In this document: one piece after another, positions 53,357 to 64,000 of the stretch | Position numbering within the stretch: the stretch's first letter is position 1 | Layout: each line of letters opens with the position of its first letter | Source of the DNA: Anastrepha obliqua | Taxonomy: Eukaryota; Arthropoda; Insecta; Diptera; Tephritidae | Assembly (NCBI RefSeq): GCF_027943255.1 | Contig: NC_072897.1 | Location: 38,724,044 to 38,788,043, forward strand | Length of the DNA: 64,000 nucleotides | Reading direction: 5' to 3' | Program-made: the position numbers and the translations under genes | Notes under the pieces: generated by a model | Seen by the model: only the letters and a program-made list of their open reading frames with translations | Told to the model about the DNA's origin: nothing | Databases searched by the model: none

Positions 53357-54647
53357 CAGGGTGCACCATCTTTTATGTTGGTGTGTTAACGCTGAATAAC
53401 TTTGTCATTTAGCAACCGATCGACTTCAACATATTATACATGATTTCGATACGTCAATTCAGTACAATTTAACCATGGATCGCTTTACACCGAGACATCG
53501 GGCTGAAATAGTGACGCTATACATCGAAAATAGTCGTTCTATTGTTCTAACTCAACGCGCATATTGCAAGAAGTATCGCGGCAAACAGGCAACGTCTGAC
53601 AATGCTATTCGTCGTTTGGTGTCGAATTTTTTTGAGCACGGGACAGTAGGAGATCGTCAACATGCCGTTTATCAACGACCAAGACGTTCCAATGAACTTG
53701 TTGAAGTAGTAAGGGAGAGCGTTGCCCAGGAACCAATAGTGTCGTATCGTCGTCGCGCTCAGCATTTTGGCGTCAGTGAAACCACAATGCGGCGCATTTT
53801 TAAGGACGATTTAAATTTGTTTCCGTATAAAGTGCAATTGACACAAAGAATATTGCCGATAGACTATTCACGTCGCTTGGAATATGGCCAAACAGTTGCT
53901 CGAATGGTTGACACTGAACCCAATTTTTGGAAGCAAATTTTAATGACTGACGAGGCACATTTTAACCTCTCTGGCAGCGTGACAATTGTCGCATTTGGGG
54001 AACTGAGAATCGACACGAGATCCATGAAATGCCATTGCATGACCTGAAAGGAACGGTTTGGGCCGGCATTTGCGCCAAAACCATCATTGGGCCATATTTT
54101 TACCGAGAAAACGAAACGGTCAATGGAAACCGATATCGATGGATGTTGGCTCATTATGTCTGCCCGCAAATGCGTGAGAAAAGTTTAGACGGTTAATGGT
54201 TTCAACAAGGCGGTGCGCCATGCCACACTGCGAATGCAACAATTGAATTCCTCGGACGTCTAGTTTCAAAAAGAGGCGACATCGACTGGCCCCCCAGATC
54301 ACCTGACTTAGCCCCCCGGAGTTCGTTTTGTCGGGTTGTCTGAAAATTAAGGTTTACGCCAACAAGCCGCAGTCTATTGACCAGCTTAAGGCCAACATTC
54401 GTGCCGTAATCGACGCTATAAAACCCGAAATGCTTGACAAGGGGATGACAAACGCAGAAAAAAGATCGCAGTTTGTGAGTGCAAATAAAGGTGGCAACTT
54501 GCTTGACATTGAATTCAAAAAATAGTGAAATAGTTTTAATAAATTGTAAATAATTAAACCAAATAAAAATACTTCACTTATAGAAATCAGTTTTTTTTTC
54601 AAAGTTATTCAATATTTTCATACCGACATAAAAGATTGCGCACCCTG
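53357..54647 (+). mobile_element. Tc1-like element, full size but inactivated
   Basis: 1291 bp with terminal inverted repeats: CAGGGTGCACCATCTTTTAT on the left and, reversed, CAGGGTGCGCAATCTTTTAT on the right. TA follows the right end directly (54648-54649); on the left TA lies two bases further out (53353-53354). One transposase pseudogene fills it. Confidence 0.88.
53475..54525 (+). pseudogene. Tc1-like transposase, broken
   Basis: The ATG at 53475 opens MDRFTPRHRAEIVTLYIENS, two helix-turn-helix regions (NAIRRLVSNFFEHG, VSETTMRRIFKDDL) and MTDEAHFNLSG with the first catalytic aspartate. A shift near 53985 ends that frame at 54047; the chain continues in other frames with DLKGTVWAGICAK, ENETVNGNRYRWML, a stop (54195), WFQQGGAPCHT where the second aspartate should be (QQDGA), WPPRSPDLAP, and SGCLKIKVYANKPQSI to 54525. 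It has three independent defects, including a lost catalytic residue. Confidence 0.88.
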
Positions 54648-54649
54648 TA

Positions 54650-54829
54650 TGTATGTATAAAGCTTAATATTAAGCTTAAGTATGATAATATATTTAGATA
54701 TTTATTTATTTAATTTCAATTATTTAACGGTGCAAACAATATTTCTATTAGTTACTTAATATTAATTTTAATTTATTAAATTCAATTTCAATTTTATTTC
54801 ACTTAATTTTATTACAACGTTTGCCAGAA
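54650..54829. other. AT-rich spacer
   Basis: Very AT-rich TTAATTTAAT-type sequence; no gene or repeat end recognised. Confidence 0.4.
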
Positions 54830-55277
54830 TCTGGCTTGACAGTGACAGACCCAAGTTTCACCCATAGTGATGAACCGTTGCACAAAAGCCACTTTATCCT
54901 TTCGAAAACGCTCTAAATGTTGCTTAGAAAGTAGCATTCGAATGTGTTGTTTTTTTAATTGTTAGCGAGCGCGGCACCCATTGTGCACACAGCTTTTGAA
55001 ACCCAATACTTCAATCAAAATATTGCTTACACTGTTCAATGAGTTGCCTGTATTTTTTCTACGGTCTCGGTGTTATTGCTGTTTTAAACGTCCTTGACGT
55101 AGATCGTCTTCAAGGCTTGTACAACCACGTTTAAATTCAGTAACCCATCTATCTACTGTACTAATTGATGGCGAAAAGTCCTTATACACAATCAACATTC
55201 ATTCATACATTTTCTTTCCTTTACAACCTTCCAAAAATACAAATTCAATCACGGCACGATACTTGATTTTTTCCATT
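54830..55277 (-). pseudogene. mariner-like transposase N-terminal fossil
   Basis: The minus strand from 55277 reads MEKIKYRAVIEFVFLEGCKG, SISTVDRWVTEFKRGCTSLE (helix-turn-helix region) and, across stops and shifts, RMLLSKQHLERFRKDKVAF and FITMGETWVCHC, the place of the first catalytic D (DETW, here GETW). It is a truncated, long-dead mariner-superfamily copy unlike the two intact ones. Confidence 0.72.
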
Positions 55278-56019
55278 ATAGAGAATACTGTGATAAGTCG
55301 ATACATATTTACAAGCGAAATGGATAATCAACACATTAACATTAAATCTGATAACATAATAAACGTTCCGCAAATCAAAACAAGAAAGACCACCATAAGC
55401 GAAATTAAAAATCTAATAAGACAGCTAAACGATAAAAAAGCTCCAGGATATGATCTAATAAAAGAAAAAATTTTAAAAGAGTTGCCTGAAATAGCATTGC
55501 AACTCATAAGAAATATATTTAATTGCATGTTAGAGATTAAATACTTCTCACGACTATCGAAAATTGCTCAAATTACCGCCATACCCAAAACTGCCTCATA
55601 TCGACCCATCAACTTATTGCCAATACTTTCAAAAGTGTTTGAAAAAATATTGTTCGACCGACTAGAACCAATTTTGACAGCAAAAAAAGTGATACCAAGC
55701 CATCAATTCGGATTTAGACGGTAACACTCAACAGTCCAACAAATCCACAGGGTTGCTAACAATATACTTAACGATATGAATGACAAAAAATATTGTGTAG
55801 CTGTATACCTGGACATTGCAAAAGCCTTTGATAAAGTTTGGCATAAAGGACTTTTGCATAAGCTCAAACGAATCTTTCCACAAAACTACTTTGAACTTTT
55901 GAAGAGCTACATAACTGATCGAAAATTTTATATAAGATATGAAGACGAATATTACGATATCCTACCAATGACAGCTGAAGTACTGCAAGGCAGTGTATTA
56001 GGTCCTCTTTTATATCTAA
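55263..56019 (+). pseudogene. jockey-like reverse transcriptase, part 1
   Basis: The frame 55263-55724 has LIRQLNDKKAPGYDLIKEKI, SYRPINLLPILSKVFEKIL and SHQFGFRR, then a TAA in place of an expected lysine codon (about 55723). The frame continues in phase: STVQQIHRVAN, AVYLDIAKAFDKVWHKGLLH (RT A motif), YITDRKFYIRYE and VLQGSVLGPLLYL, cut at the Helitron. It is close in type to LINE 1 and LINE 2. Confidence 0.85.
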
Positions 56020-59000
56020 CTAGCAAACCCGGCCCCCTTCGCTGGGCACACTAAAATAGAATAGATATGGTTTAGAACAGAAAATATATGGTTTTCATAT
56101 TATTTATTTCTTTATTCTTTATTCAAGCGCTTTGGCATAAGCAATATTTTTTGTTTTTCTATTTGTTTTTGAGTAAATATAAAATATAAATTGAAAATCA
56201 GGAAAAAAGAAGATTGTTTTTAAATTTCAAATCAACGCATATGAATAAACAATCGTCTTTTTTCCTGATCATCCTTAAATTTTTCGTTTCAATTTATATG
56301 TTTTATTAAGCATTGGAGCTTTTTTAACCATTACCCATTTATATTTTTCAAAAAAAAAACCAAAAAAATTGTTTTTTCCACGAACACATAATTTCATTCG
56401 GATTTCACATTAAATTCTCAAATTTCGTAAGAAATTATTCACTGTTCCAAAATCCACTCCAAAAAAATTCACAAACAATTTTTACATGTTGCACTTACGT
56501 TTTTTCCTTATGGCATCCAAATCAGAAAGAAATATTGACACATTGTAACTCACACTGTCAATTTGACAGTTCAGTTCCGCCCCAAGCGTTAAAAAAGTAA
56601 GCGACATTATGGCTGGCTCAAAAGAAGGCTGTACCCGTTGCCACTGCTCCGAATTACAACCAAACTTTACGAAACCCATTTTCAATACTTACTTAACAAT
56701 GTGCATAAGTTTGGTTTAATTCGGTGCAAAGACACGGCGGGTCCACGTTTTGGCATATATTTCGAGACCCTAGTCATCAATAGGTATGAAAATTACCCCG
56801 TATTAAAGCACTTATCAACAGCTTTCATTTGATACCCATATTGTACATACACAATCAAAGGTTACCCGGGTCCACGTTTTGACCTATATCTCGAGACCCC
56901 AGTCACGTAGCGGCATGGAAAATACTCTGTACTAAGGCATTCACCAACAGCTTCCATTTGATACCCATATTGGACATACACATCCGAAGGTTACCCGGGT
57001 CCACGTTTTGACCTATATCTCGAGACTATTTCTACCAATAGGTATCCAAACTATACGGAAACCATCTTCAATACCTCCTTAACAATGTGTGTAAGTTTGG
57101 TTTAATTCGGTGCAAAGACACGGCGGGTCCACGTTTTGGCATATATTTCGAGACCCTAGTCATCAATAGGTATGAAAATTACCCCGTATTAAAGCACTTA
57201 TCAACAGCTCTCATTTGATACCCATATTGTACATACACAACCAAAGGTTACCCGGGTCCACGTTTTGACCTATATCTCGAGACCCCAGTCACGGAGCGGC
57301 ATGAAAAATACTCTCTACTAAAGTATTCACCAACAGCTTCAATTTGATATCCATATTGTACAAACACATTCTAGGGTCCACGTTTTGGTCTCTATCTCGA
57401 GACCCTAGTCACGGAGCGGCATGAAAAATACTCTGAACAAAAGCATTCACCACAGCTTCCATTTGATACCCATATTGTACATACACGTCCGAAGGTTACC
57501 CGGGTCCACGTTTTGACCTATATCTCGAGCCCTATCTACCAATAGGTATTCAAACTATACGGAAATCATCTTCAATACCTACTTAACAATGTGTGTAAGT
57601 TTGGTTTAATTCGGTTCAAAGACACGGCGGGTCCACGTTTTGGCATATATTTCGAGACCCTAGTCATCAATAGGTATGAAAATTACCCCATATTAAAGCA
57701 CTTATCAACAGCTTTCATTTGATACCCATATTGTACATACACAACCAAAGGTTACCCGGGTCCACGTTTTGACCTATATCTCGAGACCCCAGTCACGGAG
57801 CGGCATGAAAAATACTCTGTACTAAAGCATTCACCAACAGCTTCAATTTGATATCCATATTGTACAAACACATTCTAGGGTCCACGTTTTGGTCTCTATC
57901 TCGAGACCCTAGTCACGGAGCGGATGGAAATACTCCGAACTAAAGCATTCACCAACAGCTTCCATTTGATACCCATATTGTACATACACATCCGAAGGTT
58001 ACCCGGGTCCACGTTTTGACCTATATCTCGAGACCCTATCTACCAATAGGTATCCAAACTATACGAAAACCATCTTCAATGCCTCCTTAACAATGTGTGT
58101 AAGTTTGGTTTAATTCGGTGCAAAACCACGGCGGGTCCACGTTTTGGCATATATTTACAGACCCTAGTCATCAATAGGTATGAAAATTACCCCGTACTAA
58201 AGCACTTATCAACAGCTTCCATTTGATACCGATATTGTACATACACGTCCGAAGGTTACCCGGGTCCACGTTTTGACCTATATCTCGAGGCCCTAGTCAT
58301 CAATAGGTATGAAAATTACCCCGTATTAAAGCACTTATCAACAGCTTTCATTTGATATCCGTATTGTACAAACACATTCTAGGGTCCACGTTTTGGTCTC
58401 TATCTCGAGACCCTAGTCACGGAGCGGCATGAAAAATACTCTGTACTAAAGCATTCGCCAACAGCTTCCATTTGATACCCATATTGTACATACACATTCA
58501 AGGGTCCACGTTTTGGTCTCTATCTCGAGACCCTAGTCACGGAGCGGCATGAAAAATACTCTGAACTAAAGCATTCACCAACAGCTTCCATTTGATACCC
58601 ATATTGTACATACACATCCGAAGGTTACCCGGGTCCACGTTTTGACCTGTATCTCGAGCCTTATCCACCAATAGGTATCCAAACTATACGAAAACCATAT
58701 TCAATGCCTCCTTAACAATGTGTGTAAGTTTGGTTTAATTCGGTGCAAAGACATGGCGGGTCCACGTTTTGGCATATATTTCGAGACCCTAGTCATCAAT
58801 AGGTATGAAAATTACCCCGTATTAAAGCACTTATCAACAGCTTTCATTTGATACCCATATTGTACATACACAACCAAAGGTTACCCGGGTCCACGTTTTG
58901 ACCTATATCTCGAGACCCCAGTCACGTAGCGGCATGAAAAATACTCTGTACTAAGGCATTCACCAACAGCTTCAATTTGATATCCATATTGTACAAACAC

Positions 59001-60519
59001 ATTCTAGGCTCCACGTTTTGGTCTCTATCTCGAGACCCTAGTCACGGAGCGGCATGAAAAATACTCTGAACAAAAGCATTCACCACAGCTTCCATTTGAT
59101 ACCCATATTGTACATACACATCCGAAGGTTACCCGGGTCCACGTTTTGACCTGTATCTCGAGCCTTATCCACCAATAGGTATCCAAACTATACGAAAACC
59201 ATATTCAATGCCTCCTTAACAATGTGTGTAAGTTTGGTTTAATTCGGTGCAAAGACATGGCGGGTCCGCGTTTTGGCATATATTTCGAGACCCTAGTCAT
59301 CAATAGGTATGAAAATTACCCCGTATTAAAGCACTTATCAACAGCTTCCATTTGATACCCATATTGTACATACACGTCCGAAGGTTACCCGGGTCCACGT
59401 TTTGACCTATATCTCGAGACCCTCGTCATCAATAGGTATGAAAATTACCCCGTATTGAAGCACTTATCAACAGCTTCCATTTGATACCCATATTGTACAA
59501 ACACATTCTAGGGTCCACGTTTTGGTCTCTATCTCGAGACCCTAGTCACGGAGCGGATGGAAATACTCTGAACTAAAGCATTCATCAACAGCTTCCATTT
59601 GATACCCATATTGTACATACACATCCGAAGGTTACCCGGGTCCACGTTTTGACCTATATCTCGAGACCCCAGTCACGGAGCGGCATGAAAAATACTCTGT
59701 ACTAAAGCATTCACCAACAGCTTCCATTTGATACCCATATTGTACATACACATTCTAGGGTCCACGTTTTGGTCTCCATCTCGAGACCCTAGTCACGGAG
59801 CGGATGGAAATACTCTGAACTAAAGCATTCACCAACAGCTTCCATTTGATACCCATATTGTACATACACGTCCGAAGGTTACCCGGGTCCACGTTTTGAC
59901 CTATATCTCGAGCCCTATCTACCAATAGGTATTCAAACTATACGGAAATCATCTTCAATACCTACTTAACAATGTGTGTAAGTTTGGTTTAATTCGGTTC
60001 AAAGACACGGCGGGTCCACGTTTTGGCATATATTTCGAGACCCTAGTCATTAATAGGTATGAAAATTACCCCATATTAAAGCACTTATCAACAGCTTCCA
60101 TTTGATACCCATATTGTACATACACATCCGAAGGTTACCCGGGTCCACGTTTTGACCTATATCTCGAGCCCTATCCACCAATAGGTATCCAAACTATACG
60201 GAAACCATCTTCAATACCTTCTTAACTATGTGTGTAAGTTTGGTTTAATTCGGTGCAGACACGGCCGGTTAGCGAACACACACAAAAAGTTGACTTTATT
60301 TTATATATAAGATTTTTTTCAGTTTGTGTCCGAAAAATCCAAATATCTTACGGAACCCTATTTTTTTCCAAAATAAAATGTAATCCATGTTACTCCTGGA
60401 TAATGTAGTTTTCGAATGGTGAAAGAATTTTTAAAATCGGTCCAGTAGTTTTTGAGCCTATTCGTTACAAACAAACAAACAATTAAACAAAGTTTTCCTC
60501 TTTATAATATTAGTATAGA
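56020..60519 (-). mobile_element. non-autonomous Helitron, copy 3 (longest)
   Basis: 4500 bp. The plus strand starts CTAGCAAACCCGGCCCCC after A (56019) and ends ATTAGTATAGA before T (60520). It has the same AT-rich third, tandem array and TTTG run as the other copies. No coding capacity for Rep or helicase. It sits between A and T inside the RT of LINE 3. Confidence 0.9.
56730..60240 (-). repeat. ~125-bp tandem array inside Helitron copy 3
   Basis: About 21 units counted on the TTTGATACCCATATTGTACA block. Blocks of several units recur nearly unchanged: 57780-58020 and 59660-59890 resemble each other, and the piece 58140-58720 closely matches 23760-24350 of copy 2, including the odd unit ATTCAAGGGTCCACG. 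This suggests recent common descent of copies 2 and 3. Confidence 0.8.
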
Positions 60520-60960
60520 TATACACCGCAGATGTGCCAACTCCGACAACAGATAATGCAATGATGCAACGTTCGCGGGTATACTGTATTAATGGCATCA
60601 AACAATGACGAAAAACTGGCGACATTTACACTTCAAAAATGAATAAACAATACAGTAAACTGGTTTGGCAAATGGGGTATAGAAGTTAATAAAGACGAAA
60701 CTATACAAGTTATATAAACAAACAAAAAGACATCAAAATATAATCTTAATTTAAAAAACAACAAAATAAAAATCTGCCCAGCAGCAAAATATCTTGGAAT
60801 AACTATTGACGAAAAACTAACATGGAAACAGCATATCATTAACAAAAGAAATCAAATCAAGAATAAGTACCGGCAATTAAGTTGTCTAATCAGACGAGCA
60901 TCAAAACTATCATTTTATAATAAGGTGACTATATACAAAACAATTATTACTCCTATCTTG
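60520..60960 (+). pseudogene. jockey-like reverse transcriptase, part 2
   Basis: Joined to part 1 the reading is LLYL then IYTADVPTPTTDN. The FADD box is damaged: ATG-ATG-CAACGTTCGCGG-GTATACTG has lost a few bases against an expected ATFADDT. Later remains read VNWFGKWGIEVNKDE, CPAAKYLGITIDEKLTWKQH and YKTIITPILL, the thumb region. Stops are frequent. Confidence 0.8.
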
Positions 60961-62590
60961 TTAATATATAACAGACTGTAATAAATAAAGGGGATATAAA
61001 AAAAAATAAAAAAATAAGTCTATACAAATGGTTTGTAAGCAAATAAAAATTTGACAGATTGAAATGAACTTCACTTATCAAAAGTGCACCAACGCAACAA
61101 AAACTAAAAAAACCGCAAAACTTATTGAACAACCTAGTAATTTTAAGGTATTTAGTCATAATCTAAAAACTGCATGTTGTGCTCCAGGGCGCCCAAGCGC
61201 AGTTCAAAGGTTGTTAAGACCTCTTTCTGTTTTTTAGTTTTGATAAGATCAATGACAGTACTTCTGACTTTTCGGTGGTTACATTTTGACTGGGTGTTTT
61301 CACTAGTTGTGCATAGGTTATTGCTTTAGTAGAAGTTAGTTAAAATTTGGTAGGTCAGTTGGTGAGTTTTTCCGTTCGTTTTTTTTTTTTTTTTTTGCAT
61401 TTAGATCTTGATTTTTCATAACATTTAAAATTGGTTCTTAATCACATGAGTGTAGACGTAAGAGCCGACTAACGTAACGTAAGAACCGACTGTCGTGGAA
61501 ACGTCTTTGGCAAGCTCGTCCTGGTCGGTTTCATATACTCGTACATGTTTTTTTTTCTTTAGATTTTTTGGATTATTTTAATTTTTCGTTTTCACTTTTT
61601 ACTGCAGTTATCTCGTTTACCAATCGAATATAAATTTTTTATTTCATTTTTAAGTGTTCGTTTTCTTTATTCTTCGGTATTTCCACGAACCGGTGGTGGG
61701 ATATTCTAGGTATAATATTTACATATATTTACACAAATTAGTTTAGTGGCATTCACATGTGGTTTCGATTTTCGCCAACAGCAGAGAACGTAAATGTCAA
61801 ATGCTAACAAAACGCGGGCAAGAAATTTTTATTATTTCACCACGGCCTTGGAAAAGTTAACAGAAGAGATTTAACATAGCGGAGCGTAGTCAACAGAATT
61901 AAATATAGCGTTTGCATTGAAATGTAAAATGCCATGATTTGGTGGTAGGCAAAATAAAATAACAACAGACTTGTACATTTTTCTTTCATGCTGATTTGCC
62001 GTCGGCATTTTGCATGCGCAAATTGATTATTTCTTGTGAGATGAATACATTAATTCTAAGTATATGCATGCATGAATGTGAAATTTTAAGTATCTAATAA
62101 ATTAAATTGTATTTACCTATATTAAGTGTATTATCAAAATTATTTCAAAATATCCACATAAAAAATTAACTTTGTAAACCATTAATTTACATCAAGGGGT
62201 AGTTTTCAAATATATGTTGTACTCTTTAAATACTTATTAAATCTTATAGCCATCTACCATCCTTATTTATGTGGGCAGAAAAAAATCTTGACCTGTCTCA
62301 TAACACAGCTCATATGCATATCTACATACATATAAAAAATTCAACAGCAAATAGACAAACATATTCCTAATATATGCAAAAAAACTCATCTAAACGGTAT
62401 GCATTTACATATACATTTGTATGTGTGCATATACTATATGTATGAGTATACCCTACAAGACAGTGCTGAGCACTTTTGACAAAAATTCCATCACATTTAC
62501 AAGTATTTTATTAGTCTCTAATACATGCTCATTATCAGAATAGCATATACAACATTTTTTAATGGGGAAATCAAATATTTCATTTGATAT
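60961..62590. other. unassigned AT-rich DNA
   Basis: No frame with a domain, no matching inverted repeats and no LINE motif found. There is a T-run at 61380-61397 and ATATGCATATG-type words near 62310-62450. It could be the least transposon-filled part of the window, or hold elements too old to recognise. Confidence 0.45.
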
Positions 62591-62592
62591 TA

Positions 62593-64000
62593 CAGGTATA
62601 CCTTGTATAACGCGGTCTTATACAACGCGGTTTCGATATAACGCGATTTGGAAAAATTAGGTTTCAGTACAACGCGAAATTTAGGCTTATATAACGCGAA
62701 GGGGAAAATACATAATTATAAAATCTGGTAACACTAATTTGCGTACCACATATTTATAATATGTAATGTATTTTTAATGTAAACCGGGAATTACCCTTTT
62801 TTGCCTTCACAACATGTGTGAGTATACCAGGCATGCTTACGCCATATATATTTGTACTCTTCTTGCTCATTAATATTTATTATATTATCAGTACAGTGTG
62901 AACTTTTGTGGATATCAGGTGTTTAATAAGGAAAAAAATTTTCTTTTTAGAAATTTAATACATTTAAGTAAATTTAATACATTTAAGATAGGTATGTATG
63001 TAAATTTTTGTTATTGGTAGTTTTCTTTTTTATTTACAATGTACATATGTAAATTTTTGCAGCCATGAATAGTGAAATTTCAACTGCCGAAAAACCAACG
63101 CTAAAGCGAAAATTTATTACCTTGGATGACAAAATTAAGATTCTGGATAGATTAAGGAGTGGTGAAAAAGCATTGTTAATAGCAAAATCTCTCAGTTTAA
63201 ATGAATCCACAAGACGCACCATTAAACAAAATGAAAATAAAATTAGAAATTCTGTTATTACTAGGTCATCAATAAGCACAAAAAGAGTTGCACGTGTGCG
63301 CGATCTTTTAATAGAACAAATGGAAAAAGCGTTAATGTTGTGGATAGAAGACTGTGCTACAAAAAAATGCCAATCAGTACAAATGCCATTAAGACGAAAG
63401 CTCTTAAAATTTATGCACATTTAAAAGAAAGTAATTCAGATGCAGTCCTAGTAACCAAAACATCTAAGTATGAATTCTTAGCTAGCAAAGGCTGGTTCGA
63501 AAACTTTAAATCTCGCTTTGGATTACACAATATTGAAGTTCAAGGTGAAACTGGATCGGCAGACGTAGAAGCTGCGAGGGTTTACCCTAAAACTCTTACT
63601 AAAATCATTGAAGAAGGTGGTTATAAGGGAGAACAAATTTTTAATGCGGACGAAACAGGTCTAAATTGGAAAAAAATGCCGCGTCGGACATACATTTCGA
63701 AAAATGAAAAAGTTGCACCGGGTTTTAAGGCCGCAAAAGACAGAATTACTCTACTTCTCTGTAGTAATGCATCTGGTGACTACATTACAAAACCTTTATT
63801 TATAAACCGCTCGTTACATCCACGAGCGTTGAAAAATGTCGATAAATCCAAGTTACCTGTTTATTGGCGGGCAAAGAGCAAGGCTTGGGTTACAAGCAGT
63901 ATTTTTCGAGATTGGTTTTTAAATTGCTTTGTACCTGAGGTTGAAACTTATTTGAAGATTAAGAACATCGATTTCAAAGTGCTTTTAATACTTGATAATG
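62593..64000 (+). mobile_element. Tigger/pogo element, runs off the window
   Basis: The left end is CAGGTATACCTTGTATAACG after a TA (62591-62592), followed by repeated TATAACGCG words (TATACAACGCGGTTTCGATA...), the typical Tigger terminal sequence. A transposase of the same family starts at 63065. The right end is beyond the window. Confidence 0.9.
63065..64000 (+). pseudogene. Tigger/pogo transposase, partial, one frameshift
   Basis: The ATG at 63065 opens MNSEISTAEKPTLKRKFITL with a CENP-B-type helix-turn-helix (DDKIKILDRLRSGEKALLIA, SLNESTRRTIKQN) and a second DNA-binding region (ALMLWIEDCATKKC). A frame change in an A7 run (about 63359-63367) moves the reading to STNAIKTKALKIYAHLK, GWFENFKSRFGLHN, then the DDE domain: IFNADETGLNWKKMP (first aspartate near 63650) and, at the window edge, LLILDN (second aspartate near 63994). 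The third catalytic residue is outside. Apart from the A-run the frame is open to the edge. Confidence 0.88.

Larger units (their letters stand above)
55263..60960 (+). mobile_element. jockey-like LINE 3 remnant, split by a Helitron
   Basis: Plus-strand RT portion of a jockey-like LINE at 55263-56019 and 60520 to about 60960, with Helitron copy 3 between. Endonuclease and ORF1 are missing on the 5' side, and the 3' end is lost near TATAACAGACTG (60965). No poly-A is certain. Confidence 0.8.

Overview
This window looks like gene-poor, transposon-packed heterochromatin of an insect, most probably a higher fly, and I suspect a tephritid fruit fly. The grounds are the AT-rich composition with ATGTATGTACATA-type words, the mix of families (jockey, LOA, RTE-like and BEL retroelements, mariner, piggyBac, Tc1-like, Tigger, Helitron) and a tRNA-derived SINE that I recall from tephritid genomes. 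The species call rests on memory. I found no ordinary host gene and no rRNA, tRNA or CRISPR locus.

Layout. 0.9-2.3 kb: a 365-bp two-part tandem repeat. 2.5-7.9 kb: a 5'-truncated jockey-like LINE (+) split by a non-autonomous Helitron. 7.9-18.7 kb: a decayed autonomous Helitron (-) split by a piggyBac element (10023-16737), which in turn holds a second jockey-like LINE (-); a 282-bp tandem duplication crosses the piggyBac/LINE junction. 19.3-27.0 kb: a transposon with ~185-bp inverted repeats carrying a spliced gene of a family I know only as an uncharacterised arthropod protein; it is interrupted by a second non-autonomous Helitron, and its right inverted repeat holds an intact mariner. 27-36 kb: a 96-bp minisatellite, Tc1-like remnants, a SINE, a 747-bp inverted-repeat element, LINE debris and an intact irritans-like mariner.

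36-49 kb is a run of mostly minus-strand LINE remains: LOA-like, RTE-like (two large pieces), a mariner fragment, a jockey-like linker and a second LOA-like copy. 49-53 kb: a decayed BEL/Pao element (-) broken by two SINEs, an internally deleted Tc1-like element and a 976-bp element whose ends begin CACAGTG and are flanked by a 5-bp duplication, as expected for Transib. 53.4-55.3 kb: a Tc1-like element and a mariner fossil. 55.3-61 kb: a third jockey-like LINE split by the longest Helitron copy. 61-62.6 kb: unassigned AT-rich DNA. From 62.6 kb: a Tigger/pogo element running off the window.

Several insertions can be undone on paper. At two Helitron sites and one SINE site the host element's reading frame is recovered exactly; at the piggyBac site the frame is recovered but with stop codons. 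This gives a relative order of events. The most interesting points are the uncharacterised inverted-repeat transposon, the CACAGTG element, the shared 3' tail of the SINE and the RTE-like LINE, and the piggyBac target site that contains a premature stop codon of its host.
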